From the NCBI GenBank assembly GCA_016718205.1, contig JADKEB010000034.1, positions 1 to 64,000 on the forward strand: 64,000 bases of DNA, given 5' to 3'. Below, in pieces: positions 1-8,241 of this stretch. The notes beneath the pieces were generated by a model. The model worked only from the letters and a program-made list of their open reading frames with translations. It was not told the DNA's origin and did no database searches. Source of the stretch: Saprospiraceae bacterium (lineage in GTDB: Bacteria; Bacteroidota; Bacteroidia; Chitinophagales; Saprospiraceae). The stretch's first letter is position 1. Every line of letters starts with the position of its first letter. A program made the translations under genes and the position numbers.

Positions 1-1592
1 GGTGGTCAAGAAAGACAATATCCCCTTCATCAGTTTTTCATGGATGATGTATCTTGTTATGTCTTAGTTTCAGATGATCGTGCCGATAATAGCAACATGG
101 ACAAATGGTTTGGTATGATAAAGTTATTGGGTGGAACACATTCTAACGTTTTGGTTATTCTTAATCAGATTAATAGATCAACACCTTCCAGCAATTTCAA
201 CAAAGAGAGATATGAAAAGCAAGGGTTTACGGTGGAGACATTTTCAATTGATTTTAGTGGTGACATTGAAGTCGTAAACATATTGTTAGAAAATATTAAA
301 AATAGAATCAGCAATTTAGAACATATAGGTCAAACACTTCCAAAGAAAATTTGTGAACCCATAAGAGATGAGATAATAAGGCTCAAAGAAGTGAAAATAA
401 ACCTTACCTGACAAAAGAAGAATATATCTCCGCATGTAAAAATGTAGATTTAAAAATTGAAGAAGAACAAGAAAAAGCCCTTAAATATTTAAAGGTTATC
501 GGAGATGTCATACATTTTGGTGAAGACTACTTGGTAGAGAATATCATTGTTTTGAATCCTATATGGCTTACTCAAGCTATTTATGCCATCATTTCCGAAG
601 AAACATTGGATGAATTCCATCAAAAGGGTATTTTTACAAGAGACTGGTTTTATGATTTTATGTTATCTACTTCAGAAAGTAAAACTATTTCTTATTCCAA
701 AGTAGAGAGTAATCATATCCTAAACTTTATGTTAAAAAACAATCTGGATATATGCTACACATCAGATAATCAGACTTTTATTATTCCACTTTGTATGCCT
801 GAAAAATTACCAGATCATCATTTCGATGAAAAGGGCGGATTAATCGTGCTTTTTAGATATGAAACAGTTCCACCTGGCTTGGTTTCCAGACTGATTGTTC
901 GAATGAGCGAATACGTTGATGATAGTTTAGTGGCAAAAAATGCTGTCATTCTACGCAAGGGGCAAGCCAGAGCAAAAATAGACGAATATTTTAAGGAAGG
1001 TGATGCCAATAAGTATTTAAAAATAGTGGTGAAGGGAAGCATTTTTGACAAGTACACTTTGATGAATGAAATTAAATCTGTATTAAAAGAAATAAAAAGA
1101 CAATGGTTTAAAAGTTTGGCATATAGTGAAGAAATACCTTGTGTTTGTGCCATTTGCAAAGACATTGATATGCCATATTTCCATCCTTTGGATAGCATTA
1201 GAAATAGAGTTGATCTAGGTAAAACTACCATTGAATGCAAGGCTACCGGAAATGATGTATCAATCTCACTATTGCTAGGTCATACAAGTGATAAGAAAGT
1301 TGATGGTTTAATTCAAATTGTAAAAATTTTAAAAGACCTCCAAGTAGATTCAAAAATGAATGCCGAGTTCAACATGGCAATAAGTGCTGCTTTAATAGAA
1401 ATCAATGAACCTATCATGACCATTGATGGAAATACAACAAAAAAACCACTTTCATCTTTAGACAAAATCTTTGAAAAGGGCAAAAGAGTAAAAGATTGGG
1501 TTTCGATTTTAAAAGTTCCGACGGATTCAATAGATGTGGTAGATAAGTTGCTCAGTTATATAGAGGCTTATAAAGAAATCGTATCAAGATGA
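1..1592 (+). pseudogene. Roc-COR GTPase, 3' part, frameshifted
   Basis: The gene enters from the left edge. The first codons read GGQE, the G3 motif of a Roc (Ras of complex) GTPase domain. A relaxed G4 motif NQIN lies near base 163. The Roc frame stops at 411. The next frame is open across 405-531 and reads YLTKEEY, then a COR dimerisation domain with IVLNPIWLTQAIYAI, to the stop at 1592. The join falls near 383-405, so one indel splits one protein. Roc-COR proteins are GTP-regulated dimers, often with N-terminal LRRs; any LRRs would lie outside the window. The stop overlaps the start of the next gene, which suggests co-translation. Family call is firm; function unknown. Confidence 0.8.
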
Positions 1593-2693
1593 TAGTTGAA
1601 GTAACAGATTGTAAATTTGTATTCGATAGTGATTTCGAAATTTCAGATTTGGAAAAAGAATATGTTTCTCTTTCCAATAATGAAGGTGGTAAAATAGAAA
1701 TACAATTAGAAAATCGGATCGATTTAAGAGCATTAAACAAGGCAATAGTCGATGCTGCAGACAATTGTATTCCTAGGATTTTGGTTCATACAAAAAACGA
1801 AATCAAAGATAATAAACTCATCGTCATCATTTCTGTACCACAAGGCAATCAAAAACCCTACCGAACCAAGTCTGGAGAATATCTAATAAAATCCGGTGCA
1901 GACAAAAGACAAATGTCCACTCAGGAATTGCAACGAATGGTTTTAAACTCAGCTGGTATTTCTACAGAAGAACTGCCTATTCATAATTCAAGTATTGAAA
2001 CTGATATCGATAAAGGGAAGTTGTATCTCTATTTTGAGCAAGAATATAAAACCAATATTCCGGATTTTTGCTCCAAAATGAAATTAGCTATCACCAGTTA
2101 TTGGAAAATTTAAATTTAGTTGCTGGCAATCAATTGAATTTATTAGGATTGTTATTTTTCGGAAAATCAGTTGAACGATTCAGACCATTATTTATGATCA
2201 AGGCGGTACATATGTTTGGCAATGATTATGGGGACACACAGTACATCAGCAATGATGATATTTATGGAACCATCGACCAGCAATATGCCCGATCATCCCT
2301 TTTTATCAACAGCCAAATCACAAAATCACAAAATCACAATCTTTCAATAGTCTTGGGATACCTGAGATTTCACCTTTAGCAATAGAAGAAGCGATTGCTA
2401 ATGCATTGGTGCACAGAGATTACACCATTATGTCCAGTATCAGGGTATTTTTATTTTCAGATAGATTGGAGATCATAAGCCCAGGTAGTTTGGCCAATCA
2501 TCTGACCGTCGAAAAAATCAAAATGGGCGCAGCTTTAGCACGAAATCAAGGCATTCATTTTTTTGCTTCTAAAGTCTTACCTTATCGAGGATTAGGCACT
2601 GGCATAAAACGAATCTTAAAAGAACATCCAAAAACAGACTTTGTCAATGATCGTGATGGTCATCAATTTAAGGTGGTGATGTGGAGAGATTGA
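1589..2693 (+). pseudogene. AlbA_2 (Schlafen-type) and HATPase_c_4 protein, frameshifted
   Basis: This is a RecG-like or Schlafen-AlbA_2 family protein. The ATG overlaps the Roc-COR stop. The first frame carries NNEGGKI near residue 30 and KSGADKRQMS near residue 108, typical of the AlbA_2 (divergent AAA_4) domain. The N-terminus looks shorter than usual. Reading passes to a second frame near 2070-2110 and to a third near 2340-2380. The third frame reads EEAIANALVHRDYT, the signature of the C-terminal ATPase-like domain (HATPase_c_4), and then GLGTGIKRIL. Family members act as nucleic-acid-linked regulators or defence proteins. Two indels would restore about 365 residues. The role here is unknown. 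Confidence 0.72.
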
Positions 2694-2767
2694 AGTATCG
2701 GGTGATCTGGTAATCAGGTAATTGGGCGATTAATGTTTTTGTAAAAATATTTGAAAAAACAATTAGT

Positions 2768-2834
2768 TATTTTTGAACTTTTGAAACTTAAAATTTATGT
2801 ACGTATAAAAATTAAATACTTTACGTATAAAAAG
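2768..2834 (+). promoter_or_regulatory. Promoter and twin-repeat operator of the toxin-antitoxin operon
   Basis: TATTTTTG at 2768-2775 fits the Bacteroidota -7 box. Downstream, TACGTATAAAAA occurs twice, at 2800 and 2822, exactly 22 bp (two helical turns) apart and just before the antitoxin ATG at 2840. Evenly phased repeats at this place fit binding by the antitoxin (autorepression). The operator role is inferred. Confidence 0.4.
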
Positions 2835-2839
2835 TAGTC

Positions 2840-3112
2840 ATGGATGCTAAACTCACTTTATCACTAGACCAAGAGGTCATCAACCTGACAAAACGTTATG
2901 CTGAGAAAAACAATATTAGCTTATCTCGCCTTACAGAATTTCTTTATCGTAAGCTTTCTAATAATACTTACTCAAATCTAGAAGACTTACCTATTTCTGA
3001 CTGGGTGATGATGGTGGCAGAAGTTCAAGCAGCGTACAAAACAAAACCAAAGACATCCAAAAAACTTCGGAATGAATATTTCGACTCCAAAAAGTCAAAC
3101 TTATCAAAATAA
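2840..3112 (+). CDS. DUF6364 family antitoxin
   Basis: A 90-residue protein. The start MDAKLTLSLDQEVI followed by a helical stretch with KNNISLSRLTE is typical of the ribbon-helix-helix-like DUF6364 family, which is usually encoded just upstream of a PIN-domain toxin. The tail is basic and likely contacts the toxin. It should neutralise the RNase encoded at 3230-3642 and may bind the twin repeats upstream of its own start. The gap to the toxin (117 bp) is longer than usual for this pair because an intergenic inverted repeat lies between them. Confidence 0.75.
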   Translation: MDAKLTLSLDQEVINLTKRYAEKNNISLSRLTEFLYRKLSNNTYSNLEDLPISDWVMMVAEVQAAYKTKPKTSKKLRNEYFDSKKSNLSK

Positions 3113-3183
3113 GTACCATAAAACAGCCATTGTTTAGTCAGGTTGAAAATTTTTAGAATCAATTTTATTGTGGGATTCAAAAG

Positions 3184-3205
3184 TCCTTCCTTTTCAAGGG
3201 AAGGA
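3184..3205. repeat. Short inverted repeat (TCCTTCC/GGAAGGA)
   Basis: TCCTTCC and GGAAGGA form a 7-bp stem with an 8-base loop. Similar AGTCC..TTC..GAAGGATTTAGGA hairpins are common dispersed intergenic repeats in Bacteroidota. Here it separates antitoxin from toxin and may attenuate or uncouple expression of the second gene. Confidence 0.5.
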
Positions 3206-3229
3206 TTTAGGATGGGTAAATCCAAAGTA

Positions 3230-3642
3230 ATGAAGCAAGTTTTTATTGATGCCAATGTATTGGTGGCAGTGGTGAACAAGGAGTATCCTATATTTTCTGA
3301 TGCTGCACGGGTTTTGAGTTTGGCAGACAGGAGTGGTTATGAGCTTTTTACATCACCTGTTTGTTTGGCTATTGCATTTTATTTTGCTGAAAAAAAAGTG
3401 GTACTTCACTAGCAAAAAAGAAACTCAAATTACTACTACATCACATCAAAATAACTACTATGGATGATAAAGTCGTACGGCAAGCTATGAATAATCTGGC
3501 CATTCATGATGTTGGATATGGTATGCAGTATTATTCGGCTATCACATCAGGTTGTACGTATATAGTCACTGAAAATAAGGAAGATTATTACTTTTCTGAG
3601 ATTAAAGTGGTGAGTTGCAAAGAGTTCTTGAAAAATGAATAA
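3230..3642 (+). pseudogene. PIN-domain toxin (RNase), frameshifted
   Basis: VapC-like PIN ribonuclease. ATG at 3230 is preferred because the sequence then opens with the PIN signature KQVFIDANVLVA, whose Asp is the first metal ligand. The upstream extension reads through an intergenic repeat. The frame breaks at a run of eight A near 3389-3397. The other frame continues KKSGTSLAKKKLK and ends with the conserved HDVGYGMQYYSAI and VTENKEDY motifs, the latter carrying the C-terminal acidic residues. One base change in the A run gives about 137 residues, the usual length. It pairs with the DUF6364 antitoxin. The indel may be a sequencing error or real inactivation. Confidence 0.75.
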
Positions 3643-3777
3643 AATACAATACATTTGAAATCCACCAAGCTTATTTTCTTTGAATGAGTTTATTAAAACT
3701 TTTAGGTGTTAAATTTGTAATCAAGTATAGGAAAACGAAATAATTGGTTTATAAAACATATTATAATTTTATACGAT

Positions 3778-4581
3778 ATGACAAAGAATAATACAAGATT
3801 GTTTACCATCTTCAATATACTGGGTGTCGTGCTGGCCATTACCTTCAACTTTCTTGCCGTCAGCCTTCCGATCAATAACAAAACTACAGGGGAGCTGTCT
3901 GATACCTATCCCAATTATTTTGTTCCGGCCGGATTTACTTTCAGTATCTGGGGTGTTATTTATTTGCTGATGATAGGTTTTGCACTTTTTCAGCTTTGGC
4001 AATATCAAAAAAAGACTGCAAAAACTTCAGAAATCATTAATGCTATAAGTCATTGGTTTTTTGCAAGTTGTGTTGCCAATGCAACATGGATCATATTCTG
4101 GCACTACGAAAAAGTCGCTTTGTCATTGGCTACCATGTTTTTCCTTTTGTACAGCCTGATTCGCTTTTATCAGGCAGTGAGTAGTTTGAGACCATTGAAC
4201 TTTGGTAATGCTGTGGGGATTCATCTGTTTATCAGTGTTTATCTGGGATGGATCAGTGTCGCTACCATTGCCAATGTGACTACGATGATTATCTCTACGG
4301 GCTGGCAGGCAAATGCTTCTGTTCAGGGTCCATGGACGATTGTGATGATAATTATTGCAACACTACTTGGCATTATCATGATATTCAGGAAGCAGGATAT
4401 TCCATATGCTTTGGTCATAGTTTGGGCATTATGGGGTATTTATTCCAAAAGGGTATCCTATCCTGAAGATGCTGTCTCCATGCAAGTGGCGACGATTGCC
4501 AAATACAGCATGGTGATGTTGCTGATCTATGCTATCCTGAATCTTGTAGGCCGGAGAAGTTATTTTTTTGACCGAAAATAG
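3778..4581 (+). CDS. TspO/MBR-related tryptophan-rich membrane protein
   Basis: A 267-residue integral membrane protein with about seven or eight hydrophobic segments. Motifs VPAGFTFSIWGVIYL (near residue 45) and ATWIIFWHY (near residue 100) are those of the TspO/MBR-like family in Bacteroidota. It is longer than classical TspO (about 160 residues), with extra C-terminal helices. Classical members bind porphyrins and act in stress responses, but the long form is not well characterised and the substrate is unknown. It stands alone on the plus strand and converges with the 4598-5592 operon. Confidence 0.7.
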   Translation: MTKNNTRLFTIFNILGVVLAITFNFLAVSLPINNKTTGELSDTYPNYFVPAGFTFSIWGVIYLLMIGFALFQLWQYQKKTAKTSEIINAISHWFFASCVANATWIIFWHYEKVALSLATMFFLLYSLIRFYQAVSSLRPLNFGNAVGIHLFISVYLGWISVATIANVTTMIISTGWQANASVQGPWTIVMIIIATLLGIIMIFRKQDIPYALVIVWALWGIYSKRVSYPEDAVSMQVATIAKYSMVMLLIYAILNLVGRRSYFFDRK

Positions 4582-4597
4582 GGATTTTTTTGGTTTC

Positions 4598-5248
4598 TCA
4601 GGCCATTTTCAACTGCTTCCCATATTTGAAATGTTTCCAGGCTGTATCAATATAAAATAGAGCCAAAATCATGTATAAAATGAACCACATCCATGGTAAA
4701 ATGCCTTTCGAAGTTTCTGGCCCGAGGAACATATAAAACATATAAAACATTATAACCGACACCCACGGATTTAGTCCGGAAATAAAAAGAAATCGATAAA
4801 CACTATGATAACGGCTACACAACAGCTTAACCCATGTAATGAATGCTAATAAAAATATAAAAATATTTGAAATAACTATGACATCAAATAATTGTGAAGT
4901 ACTTAAAATGTTATTCTCAACAATAAAATACAATATCGGACAAATAAGCAATGATACTAAAATTGTCTTGATGTATAAACTTTTCAAAATCTGAACAGAC
5001 TTGGAGAGAACAATTCTAGGTCTGACCCATATTACACCAAGCCAGTAAGATGTTTCTTTCCGCATCATTGGATTCCACCTTTGTTTTACTATTACAAACG
5101 CTCCATCAAACGAAAGACCTTTATGCATATGGTATTCTATCTGGGAGCAAATATGATCAGTGATTTCATCCGCTATGTCAATGTAATCAAAACCTGCATG
5201 ACGAATATAGGATTTTACCTGATTTACCTGAATTTCGTTGAGTGTCAT
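4598..5248 (-). CDS. HAAS-type membrane protein co-encoded with PadR
   Basis: A 216-residue protein with a soluble N-terminus (about 85 residues) containing DYIDIADEITDHICSQIEYHM, followed by four hydrophobic segments. The N-terminal helical region resembles HAAS or DUF1700-like domains, which are usually encoded next to PadR regulators. The start overlaps the PadR stop by 4 bp (ATGA), so the two are translationally coupled. It is probably a membrane protein whose level is set by the PadR repressor. Function unknown. Confidence 0.6.
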   Translation of the reverse strand: MTLNEIQVNQVKSYIRHAGFDYIDIADEITDHICSQIEYHMHKGLSFDGAFVIVKQRWNPMMRKETSYWLGVIWVRPRIVLSKSVQILKSLYIKTILVSLLICPILYFIVENNILSTSQLFDVIVISNIFIFLLAFITWVKLLCSRYHSVYRFLFISGLNPWVSVIMFYMFYMFLGPETSKGILPWMWFILYMILALFYIDTAWKHFKYGKQLKMA

Positions 5249-5592
5249 GGCATTACAATAGATGGTTTTAATGAATCAAAGATGTCCTGAATGTTTTTGA
5301 TAAAAGATTTTAACTCTTCCAGTTTGTTTTGTCTTTCGCCAATACCTTTTTGAGTAAGTTTGTAGTATTTCCTCACGCGTGTACCTATATACTCCAATTC
5401 AGCTTCCAATAAACCGTCATCTTCCATCTTGTGCAGGGCCGGATAAAGCGCACCTTCTGATATTTTCAACTCACCGGAGGTAAGTTCCTTGACTTTTTGA
5501 GCTATTTCATAACCGTACATCCGATTTTCAGTACTCAATAGATGCAGAATGATCGTATTAAGGCTACCTTTATAATAAGCTGATGAATTCAT
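5245..5592 (-). CDS. PadR family transcriptional repressor
   Basis: A 115-residue winged-helix protein. The motifs GSLNTIILHLL, YGYEIAQKV, ISEGALYPALHKME and TRVRKYYKLTQKG are standard for PadR. It is the first gene of a two-gene operon with the membrane protein. The promoter just upstream carries a perfect 9-9-9 palindrome overlapping the -7 box, which strongly suggests autorepression. The inducer is unknown. Confidence 0.92.
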   Translation of the reverse strand: MNSSAYYKGSLNTIILHLLSTENRMYGYEIAQKVKELTSGELKISEGALYPALHKMEDDGLLEAELEYIGTRVRKYYKLTQKGIGERQNKLEELKSFIKNIQDIFDSLKPSIVMP

Positions 5593-5602
5593 AATGTATA
5601 TT

Positions 5603-5629
5603 TATGTATATCCAGGACAAATATACATA
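5603..5629 (-). promoter_or_regulatory. PadR operator palindrome overlapping the -7 box
   Basis: TATGTATAT and ATATACATA form a perfect 9-bp inverted repeat around a 9-base spacer, 11 bp upstream of the padR start. On the minus strand, TATATTTG at 5618-5625 fits the Bacteroidota -7 box and lies inside the palindrome. A bound dimer would therefore block the promoter. Confidence 0.7.
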
Positions 5630-5676
5630 AATTATTTAGGTATACCAATTTTTTTTCAATAATATTTATAAAAAAA

Positions 5677-6936
5677 TCACACCAGTTCCAATGCCTGTTC
5701 AATATCCCATATCAGATCAAGATGATTTTCGACACCTATTGACAATCTGATCAGCTTATCGGTGATGCCCATTTCTATTCTGTGAGGCTCTGCTATCCCT
5801 GCATGTGTCATAGAAGCAGGATGTTCTGCAAGACTTTCAGTACTGCCGAGTGATACAGCCAGTTGAATGAGTTTCAGATTGTTCAGGAAAGTAAAGGCTT
5901 CCTTTTCGCCACCTATGATATCAAAGGACAACATAGCACCCGGACTGAGATATTGGCGCTTATAGGTAGCATATGCAGGACTATCTGGATGGATAAGACC
6001 GAGATAATACACTTTTTCTACCTTGGGATGTGATGACAAATATGAAGCTACTTTTTCTGCATTCAGAGCCTGTTTTTCCATTCTGACCTTCAGGGTCTCA
6101 AGGCTTCGCATGAGCAGCCAACCTGTATTGGGGCTGGCCATATTGCCCAGAAAAGTGCGCAATGTTTTGACGCGTTTTATGGTTTCAGTATTACCGAGCA
6201 CCGCACCTGCTATGACATCGCTATGTCCGCCTATATATTTTGTTGCAGAATATATCACGATATCCGCTCCATGTTTCAAAGGATGCTGCCAAAGTGGTCC
6301 CATATAAGTATTGTCTACAGCGACCAGGACGTCTTGATCTGCTGTAGAGTATACTTTGGCAAGCCGCACCAGCATTTCAATATCCACTATAGTATTGGTA
6401 GGATTTGCAGGTGTTTCGGTATATATCATGGTCAATTTGTCGGCTTTGCCTGATGAAGCCAATAATCTGCTGATATCCCCTACATCCATTTCAGGGCGAA
6501 AACCTATGGCATCTATTCCGATTTTGGGAAGGAATGTATTGATAAAGTGATCCGTGCCGCCATACACTGGCATGCTGTACAGAAGTACATCACCGGGCTT
6601 TAAAAATTCGAGCAGGACAGTCGTGATGGCCGACATTCCGCTTTCAAATACGGCACATGCTTCAGCTCCATCCCAGAGACACAGCCTGTTTTCCAGGATT
6701 TCCAGATCAGGATTATTCAGTCTGGAGTAGATCAGTCCTGTCTTTTCATCTTCAGCGGGTGCACGCAGTCCGTAAGCTAATTCAAAAAAAGATTTACCTT
6801 CTTCAGCATTTTTAAATACAAAGGTGGATGTCTGAAATATCGGACATTTTATAGCGCCTTCTGACCACTCAGGTTTATAGCCATAAGACATCATAAGCGA
6901 TTCAGGGCTAAACTGATGATTATTTACCTTTTTCAT
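5677..6936 (-). CDS. Cys/Met-metabolism PLP enzyme (gamma-lyase or gamma-synthase type)
   Basis: A 419-residue fold-type I PLP enzyme of the cystathionine gamma-synthase, cystathionine gamma-lyase and methionine gamma-lyase family. The PLP lysine is Lys233 in SATKYIGGHSD. The phosphate-binding YSRLNNP is at residues 70-76, and DNTYMGPLWQHPL and the late SLGSTESL motif are in place. Family members transfer or eliminate the gamma substituent of homoserine, cystathionine or methionine derivatives. The sequence does not settle which reaction. It is divergently transcribed from an Lrp/AsnC regulator, the usual arrangement for amino-acid catabolism and a hint toward methionine gamma-lyase. Confidence 0.85.
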   Translation of the reverse strand: MKKVNNHQFSPESLMMSYGYKPEWSEGAIKCPIFQTSTFVFKNAEEGKSFFELAYGLRAPAEDEKTGLIYSRLNNPDLEILENRLCLWDGAEACAVFESGMSAITTVLLEFLKPGDVLLYSMPVYGGTDHFINTFLPKIGIDAIGFRPEMDVGDISRLLASSGKADKLTMIYTETPANPTNTIVDIEMLVRLAKVYSTADQDVLVAVDNTYMGPLWQHPLKHGADIVIYSATKYIGGHSDVIAGAVLGNTETIKRVKTLRTFLGNMASPNTGWLLMRSLETLKVRMEKQALNAEKVASYLSSHPKVEKVYYLGLIHPDSPAYATYKRQYLSPGAMLSFDIIGGEKEAFTFLNNLKLIQLAVSLGSTESLAEHPASMTHAGIAEPHRIEMGITDKLIRLSIGVENHLDLIWDIEQALELV

Positions 6937-6958
6937 AATAGATGATTATTTTCTACTA

Positions 6959-6966
6959 CAAAGATA
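6959..6966 (-). promoter_or_regulatory. -7 box of the gamma-lyase gene
   Basis: The minus strand reads TATCTTTG, matching TAnnTTTG, 22 bp before the start codon of the PLP enzyme. It faces away from the Lrp gene promoter, so both promoters share one intergenic region. Confidence 0.55.
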
Positions 6967-7047
6967 TGGTAATAATCAATTTGTCTGTATAATTAAAATA
7001 AATAAGTATTTTTTTCTAATAATATGTAATATATTAGATTAATACAT

Positions 7048-7055
7048 TAATTTTG
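7048..7055 (+). promoter_or_regulatory. -7 box of the Lrp/AsnC gene
   Basis: TAATTTTG fits TAnnTTTG and lies 36 bp before the Lrp/AsnC ATG. The very AT-rich stretch 6990-7050 between the divergent promoters is a natural place for Lrp binding. Confidence 0.5.
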
Positions 7056-7091
7056 TCTGTCAAAATATGTTAGACCGGAAATTTTTTCTCT

Positions 7092-7547
7092 ATGACAGAC
7101 ACATATGATATCACTATACTCAGAGAAGTGCAGCAAAATGCTAAAATAACAGTTAAGGAATTGAGTGAAAAAGTCAATCTGAGCCCTACACCCGTATTCG
7201 AAAGACTAAAAAAACTGGAAAAAGAAGGGTATATCTCAGGGTATCATGCCAGATTAAATCCAAAAATGCTGAATTTAAACCTGACAGTCATGTGTTATGT
7301 ATCACTCCGATACCATCAAAAGGAAATGATTGAAATTTTTATCCGTGAGATCGTCCGCTTTTCAGAAGTCAGAGAATGTTTTCACATCGCCGGAATGTAT
7401 GATTTCCTGCTAAAGGTGATGGTGCCGGATATGGAAGTTTATCAGCATTTTGTCACCCATAAATTGGCATCAATGGACAATATCGGCAATGTCCAGAGCG
7501 CCTTTGTGATGTCAGAAATAAAATCCGAAATCGGTATTCAACTCTGA
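7092..7547 (+). CDS. Lrp/AsnC family transcriptional regulator
   Basis: A 151-residue regulator with an N-terminal helix-turn-helix (ITVKELSEKVNLSPTPVFERLKKLEKEGYI, residues about 18-47) and a C-terminal RAM/AsnC ligand-binding domain. The divergent Cys/Met gamma-lyase is the likely target, with an amino acid as effector. The stop lies only 10 bp from the end of the convergent HNH gene. Confidence 0.92.
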   Translation: MTDTYDITILREVQQNAKITVKELSEKVNLSPTPVFERLKKLEKEGYISGYHARLNPKMLNLNLTVMCYVSLRYHQKEMIEIFIREIVRFSEVRECFHIAGMYDFLLKVMVPDMEVYQHFVTHKLASMDNIGNVQSAFVMSEIKSEIGIQL

Positions 7548-7557
7548 ACTTCAGGTA

Positions 7558-8241
7558 TTAGCTTTTTACGAAACGGGGTAATAAATCCATAAACTCTGAA
7601 CCTTCAAAATTACGTTTGATATACCATATTTTAAAAGCAGTAAAAGGCGATTCAACTGATAACTCCTGAGTAATTTTCATTAATACACCTTCTTTATTTA
7701 CTGGTGTATAGCTACCAAATTCATAGTCATGAAGCAAATCCAAAAGTTTTTTCATTTCCTTTATGACTTCATCAGTCAGCACCTTAGCATCGAAGGCCAA
7801 AGATTCGCTGTGGTAATTAAAAATACTATTAAGTAAGAAAACTGTATCCAAAACATTTTGACATGGCTCATCTAAAACTGGTGTGATGACAACTTTTTCT
7901 CTTGGTTTACCTTCACAATAAAAATGAATGGCATCAGTGATAATGGTAGAAAAATCTGTGCAAACCAATAAACTTAAAGTAGGTTTTTTCTTATCTGACA
8001 CATTATTTTTTATAGAATTGCAATGATCACAAGCTAAAAATAGGTTTTCCCAAACATATTGTAGTTCTTCTCCACCATTATTTGTGGGGATAAAATGTTC
8101 TATTTGAGAAGTATCAGGATCTTTTCTTTCACAAAGGTAGCATTTATTGAATTGCATTTTTATCAACACTTCTTTCACTCCAGTAAAAGATTCAGATGCA
8201 AGAGAAGGTGGAGCTGGTGTAGTTCTTTGTATATTGATCAT
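7558..8241 (-). CDS. ptuB: HNH endonuclease, PtuB-like (Septu-type defence)
   Basis: A 227-residue HNH protein of the type paired with an AAA ATPase in Septu systems and in some retrons (TIGR02646-like). Visible parts are Cys34-x2-Cys37 (CYLC), His49 in IEHFIP, Asn66 in WENLFLAC, and Cys71-x2-Cys74 (CDHC), which together give a zinc-bracketed HNH site. The C-terminal half is helical. The start overlaps the ATPase stop by 4 bp, so the pair is one operon. In Septu the ATPase is thought to gate the nuclease until phage infection. The frame is intact. The symbol is by analogy. Confidence 0.7.
   Translation of the reverse strand: MINIQRTTPAPPSLASESFTGVKEVLIKMQFNKCYLCERKDPDTSQIEHFIPTNNGGEELQYVWENLFLACDHCNSIKNNVSDKKKPTLSLLVCTDFSTIITDAIHFYCEGKPREKVVITPVLDEPCQNVLDTVFLLNSIFNYHSESLAFDAKVLTDEVIKEMKKLLDLLHDYEFGSYTPVNKEGVLMKITQELSVESPFTAFKIWYIKRNFEGSEFMDLLPRFVKS

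Noticed and set aside
818..1240. 140-residue minus-strand frame
   Set aside because: It is antisense to the COR domain, with no family signals.
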